Of a stretch of DNA of 64,000 bases, positions 8,128-14,913 are shown piece after piece. Source of the stretch: Acetivibrio ethanolgignens (GTDB taxonomy: Bacteria; Bacillota; Clostridia; Lachnospirales; Lachnospiraceae); contig NZ_LNAM01000219.1 in the NCBI RefSeq assembly GCF_001461035.1, positions 20,633-84,632 of the forward strand. The letters run 5' to 3'. Under the pieces are notes generated by a model that searched no databases, had not been told where the DNA came from, and worked only from the letters and a program-made list of their open reading frames with translations. The position numbers were made by a program, and so were the translations under genes. Position 1 is the first letter of the stretch; every line of letters begins with the position of its first letter.

Positions 8128-9018
8128 ATGATAGAAAAAGCAATTCATCTGGTAAAAAGGGTGATACAAAAGCTTCAGGATTATGGAAAGCTGGTAATGT
8201 TCAGTCATACCATATTTTCCCTGTCCTTTGCCTTAGTATCACTTCTGGCAGCCTCTAACGGAAAACCGGAGCCAGGAGTGTTTTTCTGGGCGATGCTGGC
8301 TTTATTAGGTGCAAGAACCGGAGCAAATGCCTTGAACCGGGTGATAGATGCAAAAATAGATGCTAAGAATCCAAGAACAGCAAACCGCCAGATTCCAAAG
8401 GGTGAGGTATCTGTAAAAGAAACCTTGGTATTTGTGGCACTCTGCTTTGCACTTTTAGTATTCAGTGCCTATAAGCTGAATCCGCTGTGTATGTATCTGT
8501 CACCACTGGCACTGTTTTTGATGTTTATTTATTCTTATACAAAGAGATTTACCTGGCTATGTCATCTGGTGCTGGGAATTACCTGTGCCTGTGCTCCGGT
8601 AGGAGCCTGGCTGGCGGTGACAGGAGCCTTTTCCTGGCAGGCAATTTTTCTGGGTGGTGCTAACTGTCTGTGGACAGCTGGCTTTGACATTATCTATGGT
8701 TCCCAGGATTATGAGTTTGATAAGGCCAATGGCTTGCATTCCATTCCGGTACGGTTTGGTATCAAGGGTGGCTTGATTATTAGTGCTCTGTTTCACTTAG
8801 GAGCACTGGGATGCCTCGGACTTTACTGGTTGATTTCGCTGCCCCAGACCGGATGGATTTTACTGGTGGGAATCGTTGTTATCTTTGGGCTCATGGTGGT
8901 TCAGCATAAGCTGGTAACGCCGGGGCATTTAGAACAGGTCAATCTGGCTTCCTATAGTATCAGTCAGATTACCGGTATCGTATTGATTATTGCAGGTGTA
9001 TTGGATGTATATCTGTAG
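8128..9018 (+). CDS. ubiA: UbiA-family prenyltransferase (quinone ring prenylation)
   Basis: This 296-residue membrane protein has about eight hydrophobic helices and both UbiA aspartate-rich motifs: NALNRVIDAKIDAKN in the first half and DIIYGSQDYEFDKANG in the second. It joins the polyprenyl diphosphate to an aromatic acid at the membrane. It is close to menaquinone-type 4-hydroxybenzoate or naphthoate prenyltransferases (MqnP or DmkA roles). It starts 6 bases after ubiD and is followed by ubiX, so the three form one unit. A one-step MenA enzyme would not need UbiD/UbiX, which favours a 6-carboxy-naphthoate substrate. Confidence 0.88.
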   Translation: MIEKAIHLVKRVIQKLQDYGKLVMFSHTIFSLSFALVSLLAASNGKPEPGVFFWAMLALLGARTGANALNRVIDAKIDAKNPRTANRQIPKGEVSVKETLVFVALCFALLVFSAYKLNPLCMYLSPLALFLMFIYSYTKRFTWLCHLVLGITCACAPVGAWLAVTGAFSWQAIFLGGANCLWTAGFDIIYGSQDYEFDKANGLHSIPVRFGIKGGLIISALFHLGALGCLGLYWLISLPQTGWILLVGIVVIFGLMVVQHKLVTPGHLEQVNLASYSISQITGIVLIIAGVLDVYL

Positions 9019-9030
9019 AGGAGAGATGCT

Positions 9031-9630
9031 ATGAAGACATGGATTGTAGGAGTAACGGGGGCAAGTGGAAGTGTGTATGCTCTGCGTACCATAGAGGCCT
9101 TATTAGAGGCAGGCTCACAGGTGCATATTGTATTCAGCGAAATGGCGGAAAAGGTAGTGCCTTACGAGACTGGGCTTGCAAAGGAGGAGTTTTATCAGCG
9201 GCTTTCTGAGCATTTTACGAGGGATAAGGATTTTTTCCCGGAAGAAAATACGGATATGTTTGCCGGAATTGCCAGTGGATCCTATCCTTGTGATGGCATG
9301 GTCATTGTGCCTGCCTCCATGTCTACGATAGGTCAGCTGGCTGCCGGCTATACGCCGTCTCTTCTTACCCGGGCGGCAGATGTATGCTTAAAGCAGCGAA
9401 GACCGTTACTTATCGTACCGCGGGAAACACCGCTGACAACGATTCATTTGCGGAATATGACAACACTTTCCGAATGTGGAGGGGTGATTTTGCCGGCTAG
9501 CCCGGGATTTTATAAGCATCCGTCCAGTATGGAGGAAATTATTGATTTTACCGTGGGCAGAATATTAGACTGCCTGAAGGTGGAAAATCAGCTATATCAT
9601 AGATGGAAAGGGGAAGGAAATAGAAAATGA
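9031..9630 (+). CDS. ubiX: Flavin prenyltransferase UbiX
   Basis: The 199 residues are full length for the family. The N-terminal GVTGASGSVYALR flavin/phosphate loop, the PASMSTIGQLAAGY motif and RPLLIVPRETPLTTIHLRNM are characteristic. UbiX prenylates FMN with dimethylallyl phosphate to give the cofactor of UbiD. It lies 12 bases after ubiA, and its end overlaps the start of the lipoprotein gene by 4 bases. Confidence 0.95.
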   Translation: MKTWIVGVTGASGSVYALRTIEALLEAGSQVHIVFSEMAEKVVPYETGLAKEEFYQRLSEHFTRDKDFFPEENTDMFAGIASGSYPCDGMVIVPASMSTIGQLAAGYTPSLLTRAADVCLKQRRPLLIVPRETPLTTIHLRNMTTLSECGGVILPASPGFYKHPSSMEEIIDFTVGRILDCLKVENQLYHRWKGEGNRK

Positions 9631-10562
9631 AAAAGAGAATGTGGAAATCAGGAATTTTAGCTCTGCTGGCAGCGGCAGGTGTCATGTCTTTGACAGGCTG
9701 TCAGAAGAAGGCAGAGGATACAACTATAAAGCTGGGAGTTATGTATTCCTCGGATATTGTACCTCTGGCAGTTATTGAGGGACAGAAGCTGGATGAAAAA
9801 TACGGTATTGATTTTGAAATGGAGGTTTTCCAGTCAGCAAAGGACAGAGATGCAGCTTTGCAGGCTGGGGAGCTGGATGGTGTTTTTACAGACTATATTG
9901 GTGTCTGCATGTACCAGAATGCCGGTCTTGACATGAAAATTACCGGTGTAACAGATGGAGACTATGTACTGCTAGCCGGAAAGAAGACAGATATTACAGA
10001 CCTTTCAGAGGCAGCGGGAAAAAGCATTGCAATTTCAGAAAATACGCTGATTGAATATAGCCTGGATTATATTTTAGAGCAGAAGGGGTATGGTGCAGAC
10101 TATCTTAAAAAAGAGGTTGTACCAAGAATTCCGGAACGCCTGGAGCTGCTCCGGACTGGCTCTATCGACCTGGGACTTTTGCCGGACCCATTTTCTACGC
10201 TGGCAGCGGAGAGCGATGCTGTCATTCTTGGAAGTGCAAATGAAGCTGGACTGTATCCGGCAGTAATGGCTTTTACAAAAGATGCGGTTTCGGGAAAAAA
10301 GGATGTTATAGAGAAATTTTATAAGGCCTATAATGAGGCAGTAGATTATGTAAATACAACTCCAATTACGGAATACGAAGAACTGGTAATTGAGAGGTGT
10401 GGTTATCCTGAGGAGTTAAAGGGAAAAATTGTTCTGCCGGAGTACCGGAAGGATGTCCTGCCATCAGAGGAAGATTTACAAAACGCAATTAACTGGGCAG
10501 CAACAAAGGGACTTTGCCCGGCAGAGCTTAAGCCGGAGGATTTACTTGGAAAGCTGGATTAG
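9627..10562 (+). CDS. ABC transporter substrate-binding lipoprotein (NMT1/SsuA/ThiY-like)
   Basis: The 311 residues have a lipoprotein signal with lipobox SLTGC (Cys25) and a periplasmic-binding-protein type II fold: IKLGVMYSSDIVPLAVIEGQ, then ALQAGELDGVFTDYIGV, then a hinge near GKSIAISENTLIEYSLDYIL. It is most like receptors for small aromatic or sulfonate ligands, the fold that MqnA and MqnD also share. It overlaps ubiX by 4 bases, and the ATPase gene begins 1 base after its stop. The ligand is not known. Embedding among quinone genes suggests a quinone ring precursor, though thiamine- or riboflavin-like ligands remain possible. Confidence 0.8.
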   Translation: MKKRMWKSGILALLAAAGVMSLTGCQKKAEDTTIKLGVMYSSDIVPLAVIEGQKLDEKYGIDFEMEVFQSAKDRDAALQAGELDGVFTDYIGVCMYQNAGLDMKITGVTDGDYVLLAGKKTDITDLSEAAGKSIAISENTLIEYSLDYILEQKGYGADYLKKEVVPRIPERLELLRTGSIDLGLLPDPFSTLAAESDAVILGSANEAGLYPAVMAFTKDAVSGKKDVIEKFYKAYNEAVDYVNTTPITEYEELVIERCGYPEELKGKIVLPEYRKDVLPSEEDLQNAINWAATKGLCPAELKPEDLLGKLD

Positions 10563-10563
10563 T

Positions 10564-11340
10564 ATGCTGGAAATCAAGGATGTAACACTAGGGTATCATG
10601 GAAAGAAACAATGGAATAGAGTATTGGAAGATTTTAGCTTTTCTATGGAGCGGGGACGTTTTCTAAGCATCCTGGGGCCATCTGGCTGTGGTAAAACAAC
10701 TCTTTTAAATGGGCTTTCAGGGGTACTTCCGGTAAGAAAGGGAGAAATACTTTTTGAAGGCTCAGAGCTGTCACCGGGAACAATCTCCATTGGACTGATT
10801 CCACAAAGCTATGGACTTCTTCCATGGAAAACGGTAAAGGAAAATGCACTGTTTGGAGTACAGCTGCGGGATGGAAAGGACTTTGCTTCTAAAGAAGCTC
10901 AGTATGAAAAGGAGCTCACAGCCCTGGCAGAGCGGCTTTCGATAGAAAAGCTTCTGTCAAGATATCCTTCCTCCTTAAGTGGTGGACAGGCCCAGCGGAC
11001 AGCCCTTTTACGGGCCCTTTTAGTGCGCCCCTTATTACTTTTGATGGACGAACCCTTTGCGGCCTTAGATGCAGCGTCGTCGATTGAGGCAGCTATGCTT
11101 TGCCTGGAGCTTTGGGAAGAGTACCGGCCGACGACGGTTATGGTGACCCACCGGCTGGAGGATGCCATGGCTTTAGCTACGGATATACTTGTAATGAATC
11201 AGAGCGGAAAAATATCTGCCTGCTATCAGAATCCGTGGCAGGGAAGCTATGACTGTCAGGAAGAGGAATATTTTAAGATGAAAAGAAAATTAAGGGAGGC
11301 TGTTTTAGCGGCGCATGGGAAAGGAGAAGAAAAGCCATGA
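10564..11340 (+). CDS. ABC transporter ATP-binding protein
   Basis: I place the start at ATG 10564 because a longer frame would run back through the receptor gene. The 258-residue ATPase has Walker A GPSGCGKTT, Q-loop IPQSYGLLPW, signature LSGGQAQR, Walker B LLLMDEPFAALD and the H-loop TVMVTHR. The type matches SsuB/TauB/ThiZ importers that work with NMT1-like receptors. It sits between the receptor and permease genes and overlaps the permease start by 4 bases. Confidence 0.92.
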   Translation: MLEIKDVTLGYHGKKQWNRVLEDFSFSMERGRFLSILGPSGCGKTTLLNGLSGVLPVRKGEILFEGSELSPGTISIGLIPQSYGLLPWKTVKENALFGVQLRDGKDFASKEAQYEKELTALAERLSIEKLLSRYPSSLSGGQAQRTALLRALLVRPLLLLMDEPFAALDAASSIEAAMLCLELWEEYRPTTVMVTHRLEDAMALATDILVMNQSGKISACYQNPWQGSYDCQEEEYFKMKRKLREAVLAAHGKGEEKP

Positions 11341-12065
11341 AAAAGATAGGGAACTTTTTAGTGGGATTTCTCCTTTTACAGCTTATCTGGCTTCTGGGAG
11401 CACTCCTTTTACATACAAGAGCTCTCCCGAATCCCCTTTTTGTCTACTTAAATTTCCCGCGGGTTTTAGAGGCAGGAATTTTTTTGCATGTAGGGGCAAG
11501 TCTTTTGCGGATTACAGCCGGAATCCTGATTTCACTGCTTCTGGGAATACCGCTGGGGCTTTTTATGGCGTATCAGAAGAATGGATGCCGTTTTTTAAAT
11601 CCACTGGTGTATTTTGCCTATCCAATTCCTAAAACAGCTCTGCTTCCTGTGGTGATGCTGCTTCTGGGCCTGGGAAATGCTTCTAAAATAGTAATTCTTG
11701 TACTTACAGTAGTATTTCAGGTGATGATAGGGACTAAGGATGCTGCCCTGGGAATTGATGAGAGCTTTTATCAGGTAGCCCAAAGCTGTAATGCCAGTGC
11801 CAGAGACATGTTTTTTCATATTACCCTGCCAGCGATTTTGCCATCACTATTTACCGGGCTGCGGATTAATGTTGGAACCTCTCTTGCTGTACTGTTTTTA
11901 GTCGAGGCTTATGGAACCAGACTTGGTATCGGATATTATATTTTGGATGCCTGGTCGAGAATTTCCTATCTGGAAATGTACGGAGGTATTCTGGTAATTT
12001 CATTGATGGGAGCGTTACTGTTTTTGATTTTAGAGCTTTTGGAGACGAGAGTTGTGAGGCGGTAA
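11337..12065 (+). CDS. ABC transporter permease (SsuC/TauC type)
   Basis: This 242-residue membrane protein has about six hydrophobic segments and the ABC permease EAA-type loop, seen around ALGIDESFYQVAQSCNASARDMFFHITLPAILPSLFTGLRI. It completes the importer with the two genes before it. It is the last gene of the electron-transfer/quinone operon, because a palindromic repeat begins right after its stop codon. Confidence 0.9.
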   Translation: MKKIGNFLVGFLLLQLIWLLGALLLHTRALPNPLFVYLNFPRVLEAGIFLHVGASLLRITAGILISLLLGIPLGLFMAYQKNGCRFLNPLVYFAYPIPKTALLPVVMLLLGLGNASKIVILVLTVVFQVMIGTKDAALGIDESFYQVAQSCNASARDMFFHITLPAILPSLFTGLRINVGTSLAVLFLVEAYGTRLGIGYYILDAWSRISYLEMYGGILVISLMGALLFLILELLETRVVRR

Positions 12066-12073
12066 TTTTGATT

Positions 12074-12356
12074 TATAGATTTGTTTTGATTTTCAGGAGA
12101 CGAAAAGAGTGTTGCTATTGTAGCTCTTAAGCTAGGACTACGAAAGACGATAATTCTAGAAAAATGCATATAGTTTATTACAAGTGACGAGTACGCGGAC
12201 ATTCGACCTCCTGTCTCAAGTCCGCTCAAAAAACCTCCGTGTTTTTTGCCTCTGTAGGCTATGCATTTTTAAGAATTATCAGTCTTTCTCCGTATAGCTT
12301 ATTCGCTACAATAACAACACTCTTTTCGTTTCTTGAAAATCAAAATAAATCTACAA
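12074..12356 (+). repeat. 283-bp palindromic interspersed repeat, copy 1
   Basis: This is one of three copies in the window (others at 30435-30717 and, inverted, 31556-31839). The outer ~100 bases on each side are imperfect inverted repeats: GATTTTCAGGAGACGAAAAG at the left pairs with the reverse complement of CTTTTCGTTTCTTGAAAATC at the right. The transcript could fold into one long hairpin. The centre holds two small stems, GCGGAC/GTCCGC and AAAAAAC/GTTTTTT, each with GGAGG in its loop on the minus strand. It fills the space between the ABC permease and the DUF5662 gene. It is MITE-like, with no transposase of its own. Confidence 0.85.
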
Positions 12357-12450
12357 TACTAAATTATTCAATACATCCAGAAGGTTGATAATTAGTGAAA
12401 AATGAAATATAATATTCGAAGATATCAGAATTTGGAGGCTTAGATGTAAA

Positions 12451-12987
12451 ATGTGGAAGTGGCTGGGACATTTAAAAACGATTAATCATCATAAACGGTT
12501 GGTAATGAAGCACTGCTTTAAGGCAGGGCTTTATAAGCAGGGACTTTTACATGATTTGTCCAAGTATTCTCCGACAGAATTTTTAGTAGGGGCAAAGTAT
12601 TATCAGGGTGACAGAAGTCCCAATAATGCAGAACGTGAGGATAAGGGCTATAGCATGGCGTGGCTTCATCACAAGGGGCGAAATAAGCACCATCTGGAGT
12701 ACTGGATTGATTACAGTTTAGACCCGAAGGAGGGGATGATTGGTCTTAGGATGCCGGATAAGTATTTGGTGGAGATGGTATGTGATAGGATTGCAGCCAG
12801 CAAGACTTATAGAAAGGATGCTTATAAGGACAGTGACCCACTGGATTATTTTTTAAATTCCAAGGAGCATTATATGGTTCATCCTGAGACTGCGAAAAGT
12901 CTTCAGTTCCTTTTGTCCATGCTTAAGGAAAAAGGAGAAGAGGAGACCTTCCGCTATATGAAACAGGAGCTTTTAGGGAAAAAATAA
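12451..12987 (+). CDS. DUF5662 family protein
   Basis: This 178-residue soluble protein is recognised by the N-terminal HHKRLVMKHCFKAGL, then LLHDLSKYSPTEF and the AWLHHKGRNKHHLEYW motif. The several His/Asp clusters (HH, HDLSKYS, HHK, HH) look like a metal-binding HD-like arrangement, but no activity is established. Such proteins are common in Firmicutes genomes. It stands alone between a repeat element and the convergent deoR-type gene. There is no visible functional link to either neighbour. Confidence 0.75.
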   Translation: MWKWLGHLKTINHHKRLVMKHCFKAGLYKQGLLHDLSKYSPTEFLVGAKYYQGDRSPNNAEREDKGYSMAWLHHKGRNKHHLEYWIDYSLDPKEGMIGLRMPDKYLVEMVCDRIAASKTYRKDAYKDSDPLDYFLNSKEHYMVHPETAKSLQFLLSMLKEKGEEETFRYMKQELLGKK

Positions 12988-12997
12988 CAGTTCTCTT

Positions 12998-13744
12998 TTA
13001 TACAGTAATTACACAGATACCCTGCTTTTCAAGTTCTGCAATAGTCCCGGAATCTATGTGCCGGTCTGTAATAACCTTTTGAATTTTACCCTTGATGTTC
13101 AGAGGAACAATACCATGCTTTGCAAATTTTTCACTTTCGGTAAGGACAATTACCTGTTCTGCCTGTGGAGCCATATCACGGACTGCCTGTGCACGCATCT
13201 GATCCTGGTTGGTAAAGCCTGTTCTTAAAGAATAACCATCTGTTCCAATGAAGAACAAATCAACGCAGAAATTCTCGGCACATTGGCGAAGCATTGGACC
13301 AACCAGAACCTGAGAATCCTGCTGATAGATTCCGCCCAGAAGGATAACTTGGAAATTTGATTTTCTGCGGATATAATCGGCAATAAAGGCACTATTGGTA
13401 ATAATTGTAAGATCTTTTTTTGTGGCAGTCAGAAGATCAGCTAAAATAGCACAGCAGCTTCCGCTTTCAATCATAAGAGTATCACCCTCTGTAATCAGTT
13501 CGGCTGCCTTCCGGGCAATCTCTTTTTTGATTTCATAGTGATAGGCAATTCTTCCGTTAATATCATCTGTACTACGAAGGACGGCAAAGCCGTGTTCTCT
13601 TGTGATAATTCCCTTCTGAACTAAGTCATCCAGATCCTTTCGGACAGTTACTTGAGAAACTCCAAGCTTTTGTGCCAGAAGAGAGATTTCGACTCGTTTT
13701 TCGGTGGTTAGCAATTCTAAAATCTGGTGAGTTCTTTTTGTCAT
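12998..13744 (-). CDS. DeoR family sugar-responsive transcriptional regulator
   Basis: This 248-residue protein has an N-terminal DeoR helix-turn-helix (LLTTEKRVEISLLAQKLGVSQVTVRKDLDDL, about 8-40) and a C-terminal sugar-phosphate sensor domain with the ligand loop in LMIESGSCCAILADLL and later FFIGTDGYSL. DeoR proteins usually repress sugar operons and are released by a phosphorylated sugar. It is transcribed with the adjacent glycyl radical activase gene on the minus strand and faces away from the GRE/PTS operon, which it probably controls. Confidence 0.92.
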   Translation of the reverse strand: MTKRTHQILELLTTEKRVEISLLAQKLGVSQVTVRKDLDDLVQKGIITREHGFAVLRSTDDINGRIAYHYEIKKEIARKAAELITEGDTLMIESGSCCAILADLLTATKKDLTIITNSAFIADYIRRKSNFQVILLGGIYQQDSQVLVGPMLRQCAENFCVDLFFIGTDGYSLRTGFTNQDQMRAQAVRDMAPQAEQVIVLTESEKFAKHGIVPLNIKGKIQKVITDRHIDSGTIAELEKQGICVITV

Positions 13745-13784
13745 TGTACTGATATAAGTTCCTTTCTTTTATATTTTTAAACAC

Positions 13785-14690
13785 CTAAAAAAAGGCATGA
13801 ATACCAGCCTGAAGAAAAATCTGCCGGAAGGCTTCCAGGTCTTTTTCGTGCAGGGCTGGGAAATCGGTATATTTGTATTCCCTATTCAGCATATCATACT
13901 TTCTTTCGCCGAACTGATGAAAAGGAAGAAGCTGGATTTCTTTGGCATCGACCTCTTTGAGGCGTTCGGAGAACCCTTTGGCATCTTCCAGAGAATTATT
14001 GTACTCCGGGATAACAGGAAGACGCGGGAGAACTTTTTTCCCGGATGCTATGGCACGTTTCATGTTCTCCAGAATAGGACGGTTGGAAACGCCGGTTCCT
14101 TCCAGATGCTTTTCTTCCTTCCAATGCTTCATGTCAAACAGCAGCAGGTCGGCTTTTTCGGTTACCCGGTCGAAAATCTCCGGGGCAGCATAACCGGTTG
14201 TTTCTATGGCTGTGTGAATCTGGTGTTCTTTTAATGCCTTCAGAAGTGAAATGGCAAAATCCGGATGCATAAGAGGCTCCCCACCAGACAAGGTAACACC
14301 GCCACCGCTTTCTTTGTAAAAGTCTTCGTCCTGAAGACAGACCTTCAGAATTTCAGAAATGCTGCGAATCTCTCCTTCTGCCTTTAAAGCCTGGGCAGGG
14401 CAGCCAGAAACACAGCTTTGGCATTGCTTACACATAGCGTGATTAATCAGAATGTTTTTCTCTTTTCCAGTGATAGCACCGAAAGGACAATTTGCAATGC
14501 AGACCTGGCAGCCAGTACATTTTTCTCGATCCCATAAAATCTGAATTTTGCTATTCTGGCTTTCTGGATTTGCACACCAGCTGCATTTTAAAGGACAGCC
14601 CTTAAAAAATACAACCGTCCTTATACCTGGTCCGTCATGGAGACTGAATTTTTGTATGTTGAAAATAATACCAGTTTCTATTGTGTTAAT
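13785..14690 (-). CDS. Glycyl-radical enzyme activating protein (radical SAM)
   Basis: The enzyme uses S-adenosylmethionine and a 4Fe-4S cluster to place a radical on the glycine of its partner. The motif GCPLKCSWC is the CxxxCxxC cluster site, preceded by SLHDGPGIRTVVFFKG. Two ferredoxin-type cysteine sets follow (CTGCQVCIANC and CKQCQSCVSGC), as in activases of dehydratase-type GREs. A longer frame reaches 14768, but homologous activases begin near TIETGIIFNIQ. An AGAGAGGA ribosome site lies 9 bases before an ATT codon at 14690, so I choose that start with caution. The partner is the divergent GRE at 14914. Confidence 0.9.
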   Translation of the reverse strand: MNTIETGIIFNIQKFSLHDGPGIRTVVFFKGCPLKCSWCANPESQNSKIQILWDREKCTGCQVCIANCPFGAITGKEKNILINHAMCKQCQSCVSGCPAQALKAEGEIRSISEILKVCLQDEDFYKESGGGVTLSGGEPLMHPDFAISLLKALKEHQIHTAIETTGYAAPEIFDRVTEKADLLLFDMKHWKEEKHLEGTGVSNRPILENMKRAIASGKKVLPRLPVIPEYNNSLEDAKGFSERLKEVDAKEIQLLPFHQFGERKYDMLNREYKYTDFPALHEKDLEAFRQIFLQAGIHAFF

Positions 14691-14770
14691 AAAATCAAGT
14701 CCTCTCTTAAGTATTTGTATTTTTGAATGTATTTTTATTCTATCATGAAAGGTGTAAAAAGTAAACAAGA

Positions 14771-14797
14771 GAAAGTAAAAAAACTTTCATATGAAAA
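14771..14797. promoter_or_regulatory. Candidate DeoR-family operator in the activase/GRE divergent region
   Basis: GAAAGT-6-ACTTTC at 14771-14788 is a perfect inverted repeat, and it overlaps a second palindrome TTTCATATGAAA at 14785-14796. DeoR-family operators often use TTTC/GAAA boxes. The site lies between the divergent activase/deoR and GRE promoters. The assignment to the nearby DeoR protein is an inference. Confidence 0.4.
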
Positions 14798-14822
14798 TTA
14801 ATTTGATTTTTTAGAAATATAA

Positions 14823-14852
14823 TTGACAAATAATAGGAAAATATGATAGGAT
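14823..14852 (+). promoter_or_regulatory. Sigma-A promoter of the GRE operon
   Basis: TTGACA at 14823-14828 and TAGGAT at 14847-14852 are separated by 18 bases. An alternative -10, TATGAT, lies too close to the -35. A leader of about 55 bases runs to the start codon, with a GGAGG ribosome site just before the ATG. Confidence 0.55.
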
Positions 14853-14913
14853 TTAATTACGAAGGAAAGATATTAATATTTCATATAAAATATATAAGAT
14901 TGGAGGATAAATT

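Noticed and set aside
11315..11632. Plus-strand 105-codon frame overlapping the ABC permease start
   Set aside because: The permease frame has clear membrane helices and the EAA loop. This frame is an out-of-phase shadow without family features.
13797..14234. Plus-strand frames opposite the glycyl radical activase
   Set aside because: The minus-strand activase has all cluster cysteines. These frames have no recognisable protein.
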